Shown in pieces: positions 46,966 through 58,275 of a DNA stretch of 64,000 bases. The position numbers and the translations under genes are program-made. The notes under the pieces were generated by a model. That model was not told the origin of the DNA. It made no database searches and was given only the letters and a program-made list of their open reading frames with translations. The DNA comes from Pantoea ananatis LMG 2665. GTDB lineage: Bacteria; Pseudomonadota; Gammaproteobacteria; Enterobacterales; Enterobacteriaceae. Position 1 is the stretch's first letter. Each line of letters starts with the position of its first letter. The DNA lies in NCBI RefSeq assembly GCF_000710035.2, contig NZ_JMJJ01000004.1:992001-1056000 (forward strand). The letters run 5' to 3'.

Positions 46966-48486
46966 ATGAACACTGATTCAGCCTTTCTGTCGTTTCATGG
47001 CATCAGTAAAACCTTTCCCGGCGTCAAAGCGTTACAGGACATCTCTTTTGAGTGCCACGGTGGTCAGGTGCATGCGCTAATGGGAGAAAACGGTGCCGGT
47101 AAATCGACACTGCTTAAAATCCTCAGTGGTAGTTATCTGCCGAGCGGCGGTGAAATTCGTATCAAAGGAAAGCCGGTTAATTTTCAGCACACCACTGACG
47201 CGCTGGACGCGGGCGTGGCGATTATCTACCAGGAACTGCATTTAGTCCCCGAAATGAGCGTGGCAGAAAATATTTATCTCGGTCAGTTGCCGCACAAGCG
47301 CGGGCTGGTCAACCGAAAACTGCTGCGTTACGAAGCCGGACTGCAACTGAAAAACTTAGGCATGGACGTTGATCCCGACATGCCGCTGAAATACCTGTCT
47401 CTGGGGCAATGGCAGATGGTGGAAATTGCCAAAGCGCTGGCGCGCAATGCGCGCATCATCGCGTTTGATGAGCCCACCAGTTCACTGTCTGCACGGGAAA
47501 TCGATAACCTGTTCCGGGTTATCCGTCAGCTGCGGGCAGAAGGGCGCGTGGTGCTCTACGTTTCGCATCGTATGGAAGAGATCTTTGCCCTCAGCGACGC
47601 CATCACCGTTTTTAAAGATGGCCGCTATGTTCGAACCTTTACCGACATGGCCAACACGCATCACGACGATCTGGTTCAGGCGATGGTCGGGCGTAATCTG
47701 GGCGACATTTATGGGTATTCGCCGCGTGAAAAAGGCGCCGTGCGGCTCGAACTGCAGAATGTGGAAGCGAAGGGCGTCAGAACGCCGATTTCGCTCAATG
47801 TGCACGCGGGCGAAATTGTCGGCTTATTTGGCCTCGTTGGCGCAGGGCGCAGCGAGCTGCTGAAAGGGCTGTTTGGCGCAACGCGACTGCGTGGCGGTCA
47901 GGTGCTGCTGGATGGCAAACCGCTGAAGCTCAGTGCCCCAATCGATGCTATCCGTGCTGGCGTGATGCTCTGCCCGGAAGATCGCAAAGCCGAAGGCATC
48001 ATTCCGGTACATTCGGTCCGCGACAATATCAACATCAGCGCCCGTCGCCATAACCTGACCGCCGGATGCCTGATTAAAAACGGCTGGGAAGCCACGAACG
48101 CTGACCGTCATATTCGTTCGCTCAACATCAAAACACCGAGTGCCGATCAGCTGATCATGAACCTCTCTGGCGGCAACCAGCAAAAAGCCATTCTGGGGCG
48201 CTGGTTGTCAGAGGAGATGAAAGTGATCCTGCTGGATGAGCCCACGCGCGGCATTGACGTTGGGGCCAAGCACGAAATTTATAACCTGATTTATGCGCTG
48301 GCAAACAAGGGCATTGCGGTGCTGTTTGCTTCCAGCGATCTTCCGGAAGTGATGGGCCTTGCTGATCGCATTGTGGTCATGCGTGAAGGGGCTATCGCCG
48401 GAGAAATACTGCATGACGAGGCTACGGAGCAGCAGACGCTGAGCCTGGCTATGCCTAAAACGACACAAGCGGCCGCCGTGGCCTGA
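46966..48486 (+). CDS. araG: L-arabinose ABC transporter ATPase
   Basis: A 506-residue double-ABC ATPase energising arabinose uptake. The first Walker A is [13 protein letters not shown]; the first domain has the degenerate signature [12 protein letters not shown]. The second domain has [15 protein letters not shown] and [13 protein letters not shown]. Its start follows TTGGAG. It lies 12 bp before araH. Confidence 0.96.
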   Translation: MNTDSAFLSFHGISKTFPGVKALQDISFECHGGQVHALMGENGAGKSTLLKILSGSYLPSGGEIRIKGKPVNFQHTTDALDAGVAIIYQELHLVPEMSVAENIYLGQLPHKRGLVNRKLLRYEAGLQLKNLGMDVDPDMPLKYLSLGQWQMVEIAKALARNARIIAFDEPTSSLSAREIDNLFRVIRQLRAEGRVVLYVSHRMEEIFALSDAITVFKDGRYVRTFTDMANTHHDDLVQAMVGRNLGDIYGYSPREKGAVRLELQNVEAKGVRTPISLNVHAGEIVGLFGLVGAGRSELLKGLFGATRLRGGQVLLDGKPLKLSAPIDAIRAGVMLCPEDRKAEGIIPVHSVRDNINISARRHNLTAGCLIKNGWEATNADRHIRSLNIKTPSADQLIMNLSGGNQQKAILGRWLSEEMKVILLDEPTRGIDVGAKHEIYNLIYALANKGIAVLFASSDLPEVMGLADRIVVMREGAIAGEILHDEATEQQTLSLAMPKTTQAAAVA

Positions 48487-48498
48487 CAGGAGAGTACC

Positions 48499-49485
48499 GT
48501 GACTTCATCCACGACATCTAATACGCCGCCAGCAGCGCCACGCCGTGGTCTGCATTTTGGTCGCATCTGGGACAATTTCGGCATGCTGGTGGTCTTTGCA
48601 CTGCTGTTTATTGCCTGTGCTGTGTTTGTGCCCAACTTCGGCTCCTTTATCAATATGAAAGGCCTGGGGCTGGCCATGTCGATGTCCGGCATGGTCGCCT
48701 GCGGCATGCTGTTCTGTCTGGCATCCGGCGATTTCGATCTCTCGGTTGCCTCCGTTATCGCCTGTGCAGGCGTAGTAACGGCGGTGGTCATTAACATGAC
48801 CGAAAGCCTGTGGATTGGCGTGGGGGCCGGGCTGCTGCTTGGAATGGCGACCGGCTTTATCAACGGTTTCGTGATTGCACGACTGAAGATTAACGCCCTG
48901 ATTACGACCCTGGCGACAATGCAGATCGTGCGTGGTCTGGCCTACATTTTCTCCGATGGTAAAGCGGTCGGCATCGAAGACGAGCGCTTCTTTGTGCTGG
49001 GCTTCGCCAACTGGCTGGGCGTGCCTGCCCCCATCTGGATCACCCTGGCCACCATGGTGATTTTTGCCTTCCTGCTGAATAAAACCACGTTTGGACGCAA
49101 CACGCTGGCTATCGGCGGCAATGAAGAAGCCGCGCGACTGGCAGGCGTACCGGTAGTGCGGACTCGTATCATTATTTTTATCCTTTCAGGTCTGGTTTCC
49201 GCCGCGGCGGGCATCATTCTGGCGTCCCGTATGACCAGCGGACAGCCGATGACCTCCATCGGTTATGAGCTGGTGGTCATTTCTGCCTGCGTCCTGGGCG
49301 GCGTATCCCTTAAGGGCGGAATCGGTAAAATTTCCTACGTGGTGGCGGGCGTGCTTATTCTTGGCACCGTCGAGAATGCGATGAATTTGTTAAATATCTC
49401 GCCATTCTCACAGTATGTTGTGCGTGGTTTGATACTGTTAGCCGCGGTGATATTTGACCGCTACAAACAAAAAAATAAAGTCTGA
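48499..49485 (+). CDS. araH: L-arabinose ABC transporter permease
   Basis: A 328-residue CUT2-type permease. It has MLFCLASGDFDLSVASVIACAG and the conserved GGVSLKGGIGKISYV region, matching E. coli AraH. About ten hydrophobic spans. GTG start at 48499 with ACAGGAGAG upstream. Followed by a strong stem-loop and araC. Confidence 0.95.
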   Translation: MTSSTTSNTPPAAPRRGLHFGRIWDNFGMLVVFALLFIACAVFVPNFGSFINMKGLGLAMSMSGMVACGMLFCLASGDFDLSVASVIACAGVVTAVVINMTESLWIGVGAGLLLGMATGFINGFVIARLKINALITTLATMQIVRGLAYIFSDGKAVGIEDERFFVLGFANWLGVPAPIWITLATMVIFAFLLNKTTFGRNTLAIGGNEEAARLAGVPVVRTRIIIFILSGLVSAAAGIILASRMTSGQPMTSIGYELVVISACVLGGVSLKGGIGKISYVVAGVLILGTVENAMNLLNISPFSQYVVRGLILLAAVIFDRYKQKNKV

Positions 49486-49501
49486 TTTGGCGTGAAACCT
49501 T

Positions 49502-49528
49502 CCCGCGGACGCGAAAGGCGTCCGCGGG
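49502..49528 (+). terminator. Strong stem-loop between araH and araC
   Basis: CCCGCGGACGC (49502-49512) and GCGTCCGCGGG (49518-49528) pair perfectly around GAAAG. No U-run, so partial attenuation or mRNA protection between araFGH and araC is more likely than full termination. Confidence 0.6.
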
Positions 49529-49557
49529 TGATCACTCAACGACGAAGTGAGGACATT

Positions 49558-50475
49558 ATGTATCACCGTGAATTACCGGCAGAGCAGCAAAATCCCCTGC
49601 TGCCCGGATACGCGTTTAATGCCTGGCTGGTGGCGGGGTTAACGCCTATCACCGCGGATGGTCCGCTGGATTTCTTTATCGATCGCCCGCACGGCATGAA
49701 GGGCTATATTCTTAACCTGACCATCAAAGGCAAAGGCCGGGTATTCGATGGCGAAAAAGCCTTTGATTGTGAACCCGGTGAAATGCTGCTGTTTCAGCCG
49801 AAAACCGCCCACTATTACGGTCGTGCCCCCGACAGCCCGCAGTGGTTTCACCGCTGGGTCTATTTCCGGCCGCGCGCTTACTGGCATGACTGGCTGCGCT
49901 GGCAGGATGAGCAGGAAGGTGTAGGGCGCCTGCGGTTGCCCGAATCCCTGCGTGGCGAATTCGATCGCCTGTTTGCCACCATTGAACAAACCCATAACTC
50001 CTCACGCCGCTTTGCCGAAGAACTGGCGATGAATTTGCTGGAGCGCCTGTTGCTGCGTGCGGTGGAGGAAGATCCGCGGAATCACCAGCAAATTCGCGAT
50101 CCGCGCATCATCGAAGCCTGCCAGTATGTGAACAATCATCTCGCCAGCGAGGTGAAAATTGAAGAAGTGGCTCGCCACGTCTGCTTATCGCCTTCGCGGC
50201 TGGCGCACCTGTTCCGTGAGCAGATGGGCGTGAATTTGCTTCGCTGGCGTGAAGATCAGCGGGTGATACGGGCCAAGTTGCTGCTGCAGACCACGCAGGA
50301 GCCGATTGCCAGCATTGGTCGCGAAGTGGGCTATGACGATCAGCTTTATTTCTCGCGCGTCTTCCGTAAACGTGTGGGCGTCAGCCCCAGTGATTTTCGT
50401 CGACGTAATCAGGACGTGCACGATAATTTAGCCAGTCAGCACGCCTGGACGGTCGCCCGCAGCACAGTCTCCTGA
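49558..50475 (+). CDS. araC: AraC, arabinose-operon regulator
   Basis: A 305-residue dual activator/repressor of the ara genes. The N-terminal arabinose-binding and dimerisation domain has [17 protein letters not shown] and [19 protein letters not shown]. The C-terminal double HTH has [18 protein letters not shown] and [19 protein letters not shown]. The ATG at 49558 has GTGAGGA upstream; the preceding 22 codons are not AraC-like. Here araC follows araFGH, unlike E. coli where it is divergent from araBAD. Confidence 0.96.
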   Translation: MYHRELPAEQQNPLLPGYAFNAWLVAGLTPITADGPLDFFIDRPHGMKGYILNLTIKGKGRVFDGEKAFDCEPGEMLLFQPKTAHYYGRAPDSPQWFHRWVYFRPRAYWHDWLRWQDEQEGVGRLRLPESLRGEFDRLFATIEQTHNSSRRFAEELAMNLLERLLLRAVEEDPRNHQQIRDPRIIEACQYVNNHLASEVKIEEVARHVCLSPSRLAHLFREQMGVNLLRWREDQRVIRAKLLLQTTQEPIASIGREVGYDDQLYFSRVFRKRVGVSPSDFRRRNQDVHDNLASQHAWTVARSTVS

Positions 50476-50553
50476 TTTTAAGGGGAATCCTCCTTGTCCT
50501 GACGAGACTATTAGTCTTAAATCAGTCTGGTTAGCGAATAGAGAGGAAAAGGA

Positions 50554-51594
50554 ATGAGCGAGAAACTGCGAGTTGGACTCATTGGATATGGCTTTGCCAG
50601 TAAAACATTTCATGCCCCGCTGATTGCGGGAACGCCGGATGTTGAGCTGGCAGCCATTTCCAGCAGCGATGCCAGCAAAGTCAATGCCGACTGGCCCTCC
50701 ATAAAGGTGGTGGCCGATCCTCAGGCGCTGTTGGACGATCCCACCCTACAACTGATTGTCATCCCCACCCCCAACGATACGCATTTTCCCCTGGCCAAAG
50801 CGGCACTGAATGCGGGCAAGCACGTGGTCGTTGATAAGCCCTTTACCGTGACGTTGTCACAGGCGCGCGAGCTGGATGCGCTAGCCAAAGCCAAAGGGTT
50901 GTTGCTGTCTGTGTTCCACAACCGCCGCTGGGACAGCGATTTCCTGACGCTAAAAGCCTTACTTGCCGAGGGCGAGCTGGGGGAGGTGCGCTATTTTGAA
51001 TCGCACTTTGACCGCTTCCGGCTGGAGGTTCGCCAACGCTGGCGTGAAATGAAAGGGCCGGGCAGCGGCATCTGGTTCGATTTAGGCCCGCATCTGTTGG
51101 ACCAGGCGCTGCAGCTGTTTGGACCACCGGTGGCGATCAATGTGGATTTAGCTGAACTGCGTCCCGGCGCACAAACGACCGACTACTTCCACGCCACGTT
51201 AACCTATCCGCAGCGACGCGTGGTACTCCATGCCAGCATGTTAGCGGCGGCAGAGTCACCGCGCTATACGGTTCACGGTACGCGAGGTAGCTACGTGAAA
51301 TACGGTCTGGACCCGCAGGAAGATCGTCTCAAAGCCGGTGATTTTCCGCCGAGCGAAGAGTGGGGCTACGACATGCGCGATGGCACGCTAACGCAGGTTG
51401 AGGGTGATAGCATGACCGAGAAAACCTGCCTGACACAGCCCGGCAACTATCCGGCCTACTATGCGGGGATCCGTGATGCTATTAACGGACGAGGCGCGAA
51501 CCCGGTCACTGCTGAAGAGGCAATTCAGGTGATGGAGCTGATTGAGCGAGGGCTACAGTCGGCAGAAAAACGCCAGACGTTGTCTTTAAAATAG
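50554..51594 (+). CDS. ydgJ: YdgJ, Gfo/Idh/MocA-family oxidoreductase
   Basis: A predicted NAD(P)-dependent oxidoreductase, 346 residues. The N-terminal Rossmann motif VGLIGYGFASKTFHAPLI and the signature HVVVDKPFTVTLSQA mark the GFO/IDH/MocA family. It lies next to add as in E. coli, marking the right edge of the accessory insertion. Substrate unknown. Confidence 0.92.
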   Translation: MSEKLRVGLIGYGFASKTFHAPLIAGTPDVELAAISSSDASKVNADWPSIKVVADPQALLDDPTLQLIVIPTPNDTHFPLAKAALNAGKHVVVDKPFTVTLSQARELDALAKAKGLLLSVFHNRRWDSDFLTLKALLAEGELGEVRYFESHFDRFRLEVRQRWREMKGPGSGIWFDLGPHLLDQALQLFGPPVAINVDLAELRPGAQTTDYFHATLTYPQRRVVLHASMLAAAESPRYTVHGTRGSYVKYGLDPQEDRLKAGDFPPSEEWGYDMRDGTLTQVEGDSMTEKTCLTQPGNYPAYYAGIRDAINGRGANPVTAEEAIQVMELIERGLQSAEKRQTLSLK

Positions 51595-51603
51595 TCAATA
51601 CGC

Positions 51604-51632
51604 AAAAAAAAGGCCGCTGAATCAGCGGCCTT
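51604..51632. terminator. Bidirectional terminator between ydgJ and add
   Basis: AAGGCCGCTG-aat-CAGCGGCCTT (51610-51632) with an A-run at 51604-51611, which gives a T-run for the minus-strand add transcript. The plus-strand side has only TTGTTGTTT, so it is weaker for ydgJ. Confidence 0.85.
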
Positions 51633-51637
51633 GTTGT

Positions 51638-52633
51638 TTACTGCACCTTCGCCCGAATGGCCGCTTTTTCCGCCTCATTCAGGAAGGCAATCGTCAGGCC
51701 ATTTTCCTGGGCCTGTCGCATCTGTGCCTGGCTTAACCCTGCCGCCGGGGCGGCATGCAGGTATTCATGGGCCAGCTCAATGCCTTGTACCGCAGGATCG
51801 TCGGTGTTAATCGTAGCCAGAACGCCGTGCTCCAGGAAGACTTTCAGCGGGTGCTGGGCCAGCGAGGACACGGTACTGGTTTGAATATTGGAGGTCAGGC
51901 AGGATTCGATGCCGATCGCGTGCTCCGCCAGGTAATCCATCAGCGCGCGATCTTCAATTGCTTTCACGCCGTGACCGATACGTTCAGCGCCTAATTCGCG
52001 AATGGCTTGCCAGATGCTTTCCGGGCCTGCTGCTTCACCAGCATGAACCGTAATGCGAAAACCGGCATCACGCGCGCGGGCAAAGTGGCTGAGGAATTGA
52101 CTCCCCGGCGCACCCAGCTCGTCACCGGCTAAGTCGACGGCGGTGATATGGTCGCGGAAGGCCAGTAAACCGTTGAGCTCATCCAGACAGGCCTGTTCGC
52201 CAAACGTACGGCTCATGATGCCGGTTAAACGCACGTCGATATCATGCTGCTGGCATCCGGCTTTTATGCCATCAATGACCGCCTCGACCACGCCTGCAAT
52301 CGGCAGATTATGGGTCATCGCCATGTAGCCCGGCGAGAAACGCAGCTCGGTGTAATGAATGCCTGCTCTGGCGGCATCTTCCACGTTCTCCCGCGCCACG
52401 CGCTGGCAGGCGTCAAGATCGCCCAGCACTTTTACGCCCCAGTCCAGCTTTTGCAGAAAGCTCACCAGATCCGGCTGTGTTTCCGTTACCTGCACATGCG
52501 GGCGCAGGGCTTCAAGCGTAGTGGCGGGCAAGGACAGGTTAAACTGGCGGCCTAAATCAAGAATGGTTTGTGCACGGATGTTGCCATCAAGGTGGCGATG
52601 AATGTCGGTAAGCGGAAGTTTTGAATCAATCAT
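51638..52633 (-). CDS. add: Adenosine deaminase
   Basis: Deaminates adenosine and deoxyadenosine to inosine forms in purine salvage. The metal-binding start [15 protein letters not shown], the [17 protein letters not shown] region, [12 protein letters not shown] and [12 protein letters not shown] match E. coli Add (333 residues; here 331). I chose the ATG at 52633; the 51-residue upstream extension to 52786 is unlike the family. Confidence 0.96.
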   Translation of the reverse strand: MIDSKLPLTDIHRHLDGNIRAQTILDLGRQFNLSLPATTLEALRPHVQVTETQPDLVSFLQKLDWGVKVLGDLDACQRVARENVEDAARAGIHYTELRFSPGYMAMTHNLPIAGVVEAVIDGIKAGCQQHDIDVRLTGIMSRTFGEQACLDELNGLLAFRDHITAVDLAGDELGAPGSQFLSHFARARDAGFRITVHAGEAAGPESIWQAIRELGAERIGHGVKAIEDRALMDYLAEHAIGIESCLTSNIQTSTVSSLAQHPLKVFLEHGVLATINTDDPAVQGIELAHEYLHAAPAAGLSQAQMRQAQENGLTIAFLNEAEKAAIRAKVQ

Positions 52634-52804
52634 GGAGTGCACTCGTCCGAGTATCTGTAAAGTGCAGAGCATTATAAAAATATCTTGCGCAACAACGCCA
52701 GCAATTTGCGCAACAAGTGAGTCAGGTGCTGATAAATTGCGCAAAGTTGCGTGATGGGCACTGAATGAATTTACCAGCAGCGGCACACCCGCCAGGCATT
52801 GGCA

Positions 52805-52829
52805 TAAAAAAGGCGGCCAAAGGCCGCCT
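52805..52829 (-). terminator. Terminator of ydgA
   Basis: AGGCGGCC-aaa-GGCCGCCT (52811-52829) with an A-run at 52806-52811 on plus, giving T residues on the minus strand, 18 bp after the ydgA stop. Confidence 0.85.
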
Positions 52830-52847
52830 GATTCCAGAAGATAACGC

Positions 52848-54347
52848 TTATTCTGGCATGCCTTCGTTGGTTGGCACGCCCAGCATGTAACGCGACATAA
52901 ACTGTTCCAGCGTCATTTTGTCGCCGTTCATATTTACCTGGCCGTTAGCATACTGCAGGCTGGTAACGATATTGTTGTCCTGGGTTTGTGTCAGACGGAA
53001 CATCTGTCCCATCGCTGCCAGGCCTTTGACCTGCTGATCCGCCAGCTTCTGCGCGTCGTCCGCCTGATAGCCCTCAGCCAGGCCAATATGGCGCATGGTT
53101 TCGGTTGCCATTGGCATATTCACAGAGAGTTTTAAATCCAGCGTTTTCAGCACGCGATCAACCGATGCGGCCAGCGTCTGCGGCTCGCCCGTTACCGTCG
53201 ACGGATCGTTAAAATTAACGTTCAGATTAAAGGTGCTTTCGCCTTTATCGTTCTTCCAGCTCAGCGGTGCAACGCTAACGGTAGGCGCACCTTTTAACAG
53301 GGTAGGCAGATTATTCAGCAGAATGGCACGAACACCGTTCTGGAAACGAACCGGATCATCTTCCACGCCCGGCTGATTCATCAGCGTGGTCAGCTGTGCG
53401 TTGTAGTTGTCAGAGAAGGTTTTTACGCTTTGCGCATCGAACTGAGACAGCTTCATTTTTAATGCGAACTGGCCCAGATTTTGTTTCTGCACTTCCACGC
53501 CATCAATTTTATAGTTGATGTCGCCACTGATTTTGCCCGCTTTATTATCAAAAGCAGAATCACCGACCATCTTATTCAGGATCACCGCGTCCTGTCCGTT
53601 AACGGCGGCAGCCAGTTTATCCACGCTGATTGACTGATCGCCAATGCGAACGCCTTCGCTGGTCAGGTGCGTATCAGCTTTAAGCTTCAGTCCGTTTAAC
53701 GTAAACATGACCGGCTGATCGACCTGGTTTTTGCTGGTGATCGCAATACTGTCGATGTCGCTGTCCAGCGAAACTTTATCGCCTTTGTTATCTGCGCTGA
53801 TATTCACCGTGCCGCCGCTGGTGGCCGCGCGCTGCGCCGTTTGTGCATTTTGATAATCGATGGGCAGAATATTTACCGCGGTATCGGTGCTTCCACTGTA
53901 TCCCACGCGCGTTTCAGCATTGATAAACGACTGGTTGTTGGTCAGCTCAAACAGTTTTTTTACCGCATCGGTGTTTGCCAGCGTGGTGTGAACAGAGGCC
54001 ATGCTGGGAATGAGGTTGAATTTTTTCAGCTGGGCAAACGGGAAAGGACCGTGATCGATCTGTTCATTCAGAATGATGCTCTGGCCGGGTTTTAGCAGCG
54101 GGTTGTCTTCCGTCTGCGAGCTCGCCTGGATAACCACATTCATTTTACTGCTGAAAATGCCGCGTTGATAATCCTGATAGCTCACTTTAAGACGACTGTT
54201 CGGGGCTATCGCCGTTAACTGGGCATTGGCGTTCTGGATCATCTGATCCATATTGCTTTCCAGCTTTTTGCCGGTAAACCATGCCGCACCTGTCCAGACT
54301 ACGCCCAGAGCAACTACCACACCAACGGCAACTTGAGTCTTTTTCAT
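52848..54347 (-). CDS. ydgA: YdgA, DUF945 envelope protein
   Basis: A 499-residue DUF945-family protein, against about 502 for E. coli YdgA. An N-terminal hydrophobic anchor or signal ([21 protein letters not shown]) is followed by a long beta-rich periplasmic part. Conserved-looking stretches include LMARYMLG-type endings ([10 protein letters not shown]). Function unknown. Same place and strand as in E. coli, between add and manA. Confidence 0.9.
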   Translation of the reverse strand: MKKTQVAVGVVVALGVVWTGAAWFTGKKLESNMDQMIQNANAQLTAIAPNSRLKVSYQDYQRGIFSSKMNVVIQASSQTEDNPLLKPGQSIILNEQIDHGPFPFAQLKKFNLIPSMASVHTTLANTDAVKKLFELTNNQSFINAETRVGYSGSTDTAVNILPIDYQNAQTAQRAATSGGTVNISADNKGDKVSLDSDIDSIAITSKNQVDQPVMFTLNGLKLKADTHLTSEGVRIGDQSISVDKLAAAVNGQDAVILNKMVGDSAFDNKAGKISGDINYKIDGVEVQKQNLGQFALKMKLSQFDAQSVKTFSDNYNAQLTTLMNQPGVEDDPVRFQNGVRAILLNNLPTLLKGAPTVSVAPLSWKNDKGESTFNLNVNFNDPSTVTGEPQTLAASVDRVLKTLDLKLSVNMPMATETMRHIGLAEGYQADDAQKLADQQVKGLAAMGQMFRLTQTQDNNIVTSLQYANGQVNMNGDKMTLEQFMSRYMLGVPTNEGMPE

Positions 54348-54479
54348 TGCTGAATCGTCCTTATCCTTGATTTCACCCGCCTGACAGACCGCGCCAAACG
54401 GCGGATGAAAAAGCGCCCACAGGCATTTTTAGCTAATAGATTGAAATAATAGCAGTTAAGCGCGGTGACGTCAGCCGTC

Positions 54480-55655
54480 TCAGCTTAACTCATTAAATAC
54501 GCGTGCAACACGGCCGTGACCTGCAATGGTCAGAGACGGATCGCTGGCTGCCACGAAACAGGATTCGCCAGGTTTGAGCACCAGCTGCTGCTGACCACAG
54601 ACGAGCGTCGCCTCGCCTTCAACGCAAAACAGCAACGCAGCGCTGTCCTGATGGACAGAAAGCGGCTCATCAGTAAGCGCATGAATAGAGAACGAAAAAT
54701 CCTCCACGGGTACGGGGAAATGCAGGCTGTTTTCGTGCTGCTCGGGTTGCGTGAGCAGTTGACTGGCCGGCTTTTCTTTAAATGCAAGGTTAGCCATCAA
54801 TTCTGGGATATCGATATATTTCGGCGTCAGGCCCGCACGTAACACGTTATCAGAGTTGGCCATGACTTCCAGCGCGACGCCGTGCAGGTAGGCGTGCGGG
54901 GTTTCGGCAAACAGGAACATAGCTTCGCCGGGTTGCAGCGTGATCACGTTAAGCAGCAGCGGTGAAAACAGGCCGCTGTCTTGCGGATACACTTCCGCAA
55001 TGTCGTTAATAGTTTGCCATGGCTCGCCATGATGCTGCTGTGCGGCGGTCATCAGTACGCGCAACGCCTGCGTTTTTTCATCATCCTCAAGGGAAAGCAG
55101 GGAGGAAAACAGCTGGGCAAGATTCGCCAAAGTGGGCTGGCGCAGGAACTGGGCGATCTGCGGATGTGCCTCGGCTACCGGCTTCAGCAGCGAAACCATT
55201 TCGTTCAGTTCGCGAAAGCCGTTGATGGCTTTGAAGGGCGTCAGCGCATAGACCAGTTCGGGCTTGTGGTTAGCGTCTTTATAATTGCGTTCTGCGGAAT
55301 TGAGAGGGACTGACGCGGCATTTTCACGCGCAAACCCCTCTTCGGCGGCGCGTTTGCTGGGATGCACCTGAATGGACAGCGGCTGATCGGCACAAAGCAC
55401 TTTAAACAAAAAAGGCAGCTCACCAAAGCGCTTAGCAACGGCATCGCCCAGCATCTGCTGCGGATTGGCCGCAATCACATCACGTAACGAACGGGGCTTG
55501 CCATGTTCTTCCACAGTCGATGGGCTTTTAGGGTGCGCACCCATCCACAATTCAGCCATCGGTAACTGCTTTGGATTGGCTATGCCATACAGCGAGGTTA
55601 AAGCGGTTTTACTGCCCCATGCATAATTTTGCAGGGAGTTAATCATTTTTTTCAT
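54480..55655 (-). CDS. manA: Mannose-6-phosphate isomerase
   Basis: Zinc enzyme interconverting mannose-6-phosphate and fructose-6-phosphate. At 391 residues it matches E. coli ManA in length. It has INSLQNYAWGSKTALTSLYG, AELWMGAHPKSPS, SIQVHPSK and NHKPELVYAL, all type-I PMI motifs, with a cupin-like C-terminus. In E. coli fumA lies between manA and fumC; here fumC is next, so fumA is absent at this place. Confidence 0.97.
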   Translation of the reverse strand: MKKMINSLQNYAWGSKTALTSLYGIANPKQLPMAELWMGAHPKSPSTVEEHGKPRSLRDVIAANPQQMLGDAVAKRFGELPFLFKVLCADQPLSIQVHPSKRAAEEGFARENAASVPLNSAERNYKDANHKPELVYALTPFKAINGFRELNEMVSLLKPVAEAHPQIAQFLRQPTLANLAQLFSSLLSLEDDEKTQALRVLMTAAQQHHGEPWQTINDIAEVYPQDSGLFSPLLLNVITLQPGEAMFLFAETPHAYLHGVALEVMANSDNVLRAGLTPKYIDIPELMANLAFKEKPASQLLTQPEQHENSLHFPVPVEDFSFSIHALTDEPLSVHQDSAALLFCVEGEATLVCGQQQLVLKPGESCFVAASDPSLTIAGHGRVARVFNELS

Positions 55656-55853
55656 TTTTTTAATTGCCTTACTGGCGGAAAAAGACTGCGCTTATTAAAC
55701 CAGAAACCGCCATGGAAAATACATATCCCGCGCAAGAAGGATGCTAAGCTCGGAGGATGTTAAAAAATTGTGTAAGTTTAACCGCGTCAGACAGGGGCTA
55801 ATCGACAACCGATGACGCTAAGTCTTATCTAAAACTGTGCTAAGGAGAGAATC

Positions 55854-57251
55854 ATGGCAGCCAATCGCGTTGAAAAAGATTCAATGGGGCCAATTGATGT
55901 ACCGGCTGAGAAACTTTGGGGCGCTCAGACACAGCGCTCACTGGAGCACTTCCGCATCTCGACAGAAAAAATGCCTGTCGCGCTGGTTCATGCGCTGGCA
56001 ATGACCAAGCGCGCCGCCGCGAGCGTTAACCGGGATCTGGGCTTATTACCGGCCGAGCGGGCGGAAGCGATCGTGAACGCCGCCGATGAGGTGTTAGCGG
56101 ACAAGCACAGTGACGAATTCCCCCTGGCAATCTGGCAGACCGGTTCAGGTACCCAGACCAACATGAACATGAATGAAGTGTTGGCTAACCGGGCCAGTGA
56201 GCTGCTCGGCGGAGAGCGCGGTATGTCGCGCCTCGTGCATCCTAACGACGATGTTAACAAGAGCCAGAGTTCGAATGATGTGTTTCCCACCGCCATGCAC
56301 GTGGCGGCCGTCATTGCGGTGCGTGAACATCTGATCCCACAGCTGAACGTGCTTAAACAAACGCTGAGCGCCAAATCTGAGGCGTTTAAAGACATCGTTA
56401 AAATTGGCCGCACCCATCTCCAGGACGCCACGCCGTTAACACTGGGACAGGAAATCTCGGGCTGGGTTGCCATGCTTGAGCATAACCTCAGGCACATCGA
56501 ACAGAGCATTCCGCACCTTGGAGAACTGGCGCTGGGTGGAACGGCGGTAGGAACCGGGTTGAATACGCATCCTGAATATGCCGTTCGCGTGGCTAAAGCT
56601 CTGGCCGACCTGACCGGACAACCCTTCGTGACCGCGCCCAACAAATTTGAAGCGCTGGCAACCTGCGATGCGCTGGTGCATGCGCACGGCGCACTTAAAG
56701 GGCTGGCGGCGTCGTTGATGAAGATTGCCAACGACGTGCGCTGGCTGTCATCGGGCCCACGTTGTGGTATCGGTGAAATCGCTATTCCGGAAAATGAACC
56801 GGGCAGCTCCATTATGCCGGGCAAAGTAAATCCAACCCAGTGTGAAGCCCTGACAATGTTGTGCTGCCAGGTGATGGGAAATGATGTAGCGATTAACATG
56901 GGCGGTGCGTCAGGCAACTTCGAGCTGAACGTTTATCGTCCGATGATTATTCATAACTTCCTACAATCGGTTCGTTTACTGGCCGACGGCATGGACAGCT
57001 TTAACCACCACTGCGCGACCGGTATTGAGCCGGTGCGTGAGCGAATTGAACAGTTACTCAACGAATCGCTTATGCTGGTTACCGCGTTAAATACCCACAT
57101 CGGTTATGACAAAGCGGCAGAAATTGCCAAGCAGGCTCACAAGCAAGGCTTAACGCTTAAAGCCTCGGCGCTGAAACTGGGTTATCTGACTGAAGACGAG
57201 TTTGATGCCTGGGTTCGCCCGGAAGAGATGGTTGGCAGCATGAAGCAGTGA
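55854..57251 (+). CDS. fumC: Fumarase C (class II fumarate hydratase)
   Basis: Hydrates fumarate to malate in the citric acid cycle without an iron-sulfur cluster. The 465-residue protein has [48 protein letters not shown] and the superfamily signature [13 protein letters not shown]. Divergent from manA, with its promoter in 55656-55853. Confidence 0.97.
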   Translation: MAANRVEKDSMGPIDVPAEKLWGAQTQRSLEHFRISTEKMPVALVHALAMTKRAAASVNRDLGLLPAERAEAIVNAADEVLADKHSDEFPLAIWQTGSGTQTNMNMNEVLANRASELLGGERGMSRLVHPNDDVNKSQSSNDVFPTAMHVAAVIAVREHLIPQLNVLKQTLSAKSEAFKDIVKIGRTHLQDATPLTLGQEISGWVAMLEHNLRHIEQSIPHLGELALGGTAVGTGLNTHPEYAVRVAKALADLTGQPFVTAPNKFEALATCDALVHAHGALKGLAASLMKIANDVRWLSSGPRCGIGEIAIPENEPGSSIMPGKVNPTQCEALTMLCCQVMGNDVAINMGGASGNFELNVYRPMIIHNFLQSVRLLADGMDSFNHHCATGIEPVRERIEQLLNESLMLVTALNTHIGYDKAAEIAKQAHKQGLTLKASALKLGYLTEDEFDAWVRPEEMVGSMKQ

Positions 57252-57261
57252 GTCAGGCACG

Positions 57262-57282
57262 TCAGGGCCTTCACGGCCCTGA
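57262..57282. terminator. Stem-loop between convergent fumC and tus
   Basis: TCAGGGCC-ttcac-GGCCCTGA (57262-57282), 10 bp after the fumC stop and 2 bp from the tus stop. No U-run on either strand, so it may be a weak shared terminator. Confidence 0.55.
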
Positions 57283-57284
57283 TA

Positions 57285-58214
57285 TCACACCAGACAATCA
57301 ACCCATAAGTGCAGCCGGGGGATCAGCAAAGACAGCGGTTCGGCGGCTGGTTTATAGCGATGCGTAATATTGTCGGCATCATAATTCAGCAGCTCACCCA
57401 ACTGCGGCACCTGGCTGCGGTCGCGGCACAGCACCAGAATCGGTGACGGGCAGGCCAGCTGGGTTTGCTTTTTCTCTTCTGCGCGCCAGATACGCGCAAT
57501 AGGCTGCACTTTCACTGGGCGTTTAATCTTGAGACGTGCTGAGGCGGGCAGGGCGCGGACATCTGCCAGCTCCTGTTGAACCTTTTCTGCCCACTGTTCT
57601 CGTGTCCAGGGCGCCTGGGCGCGGCCTGCTTTCAGGCTTCTTTCCAGTTGGGCAACGATCTCTTCCCGTTTCACGTTTTTAATCACCTGCTTATTGGCCC
57701 AGCCAAAACGTACACTTTCCGGTGCCGGGATCGCAGTGATGGTCCGGTAGGCATTCAGGGTGATTAGCCCTCGCAAATGCTGATGGACAAACTCAAAGCG
57801 GGCTTCAGAGGGCAGGCCGGACTCCACCGTAATCAGGTGCTCCAGTCGGGCTTTAAGGTGATTGATTCCCGCGATGCGCTCAGTGAGCTCCGTTTCTTCC
57901 TGTTCGCTGCACGCAAGACAAAGCGCACCTGGCAAGCGCACGGCGGCTTTAGTACTGAGCTTTTCCGACTGATGTTGCATAAACAGCCGGCAGTAGTGAT
58001 TCATGGCCATGTCTCGCGCCTGAATGCCAAGCAGCTGCTCAACGGCAAGTTGCGTCACAGGATCGTGCTCATGACCTTTTTCGACGGGCGGTAAACGAAA
58101 GACCCGGGCAATCAATAGCGGTAGCGACTCAATCTGCTGCCGCAAGGCACCTAACGCCTGCTCAAGATCTTTTACGCATTGCTGCATATCAGTCACTAAA
58201 TCGTAGCGCGCCAT
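57285..58214 (-). CDS. tus: Tus, replication terminator protein
   Basis: Binds Ter sites and blocks replication forks from one side. The 309-residue protein (same as E. coli) starts MARYDLV. It keeps KLKIKRPVKVQPIARIW, GWANKQVIKNVKREE, LITLNAYRTIT and NYDADNITHRYKP, the conserved DNA-contacting regions. I chose the ATG at 58214 with GGAG five bases upstream; four extra codons to 58226 are possible. Ter-like sites lie in its promoter, as with E. coli TerB, which suggests self-repression. Confidence 0.95.
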   Translation of the reverse strand: MARYDLVTDMQQCVKDLEQALGALRQQIESLPLLIARVFRLPPVEKGHEHDPVTQLAVEQLLGIQARDMAMNHYCRLFMQHQSEKLSTKAAVRLPGALCLACSEQEETELTERIAGINHLKARLEHLITVESGLPSEARFEFVHQHLRGLITLNAYRTITAIPAPESVRFGWANKQVIKNVKREEIVAQLERSLKAGRAQAPWTREQWAEKVQQELADVRALPASARLKIKRPVKVQPIARIWRAEEKKQTQLACPSPILVLCRDRSQVPQLGELLNYDADNITHRYKPAAEPLSLLIPRLHLWVDCLV

Positions 58215-58221
58215 TCTGTTC

Positions 58222-58244
58222 TCCATAGTTACAACATGCTCAAT
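58222..58244 (-). promoter_or_regulatory. Ter-like site 1 in the tus leader
   Basis: Minus-strand read ATTGAGCAT, then GTTGTAACTA and TGGA. The 10-base core is identical to that of E. coli TerB; about 17 of 23 positions match TerB as I recall it. Position 6 is G, whose partner C flips in the Tus lock. It overlaps the tus Shine-Dalgarno. Confidence 0.7.
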
Positions 58245-58275
58245 GTGGCAGAAGTCGCAAGGCGCTGCAATAGCG

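Noticed and set aside
5175-50553. A single integrative element or prophage
   Set aside because: No integrase, transposase, phage structural gene, tRNA or attachment repeats were recognised in the interval.
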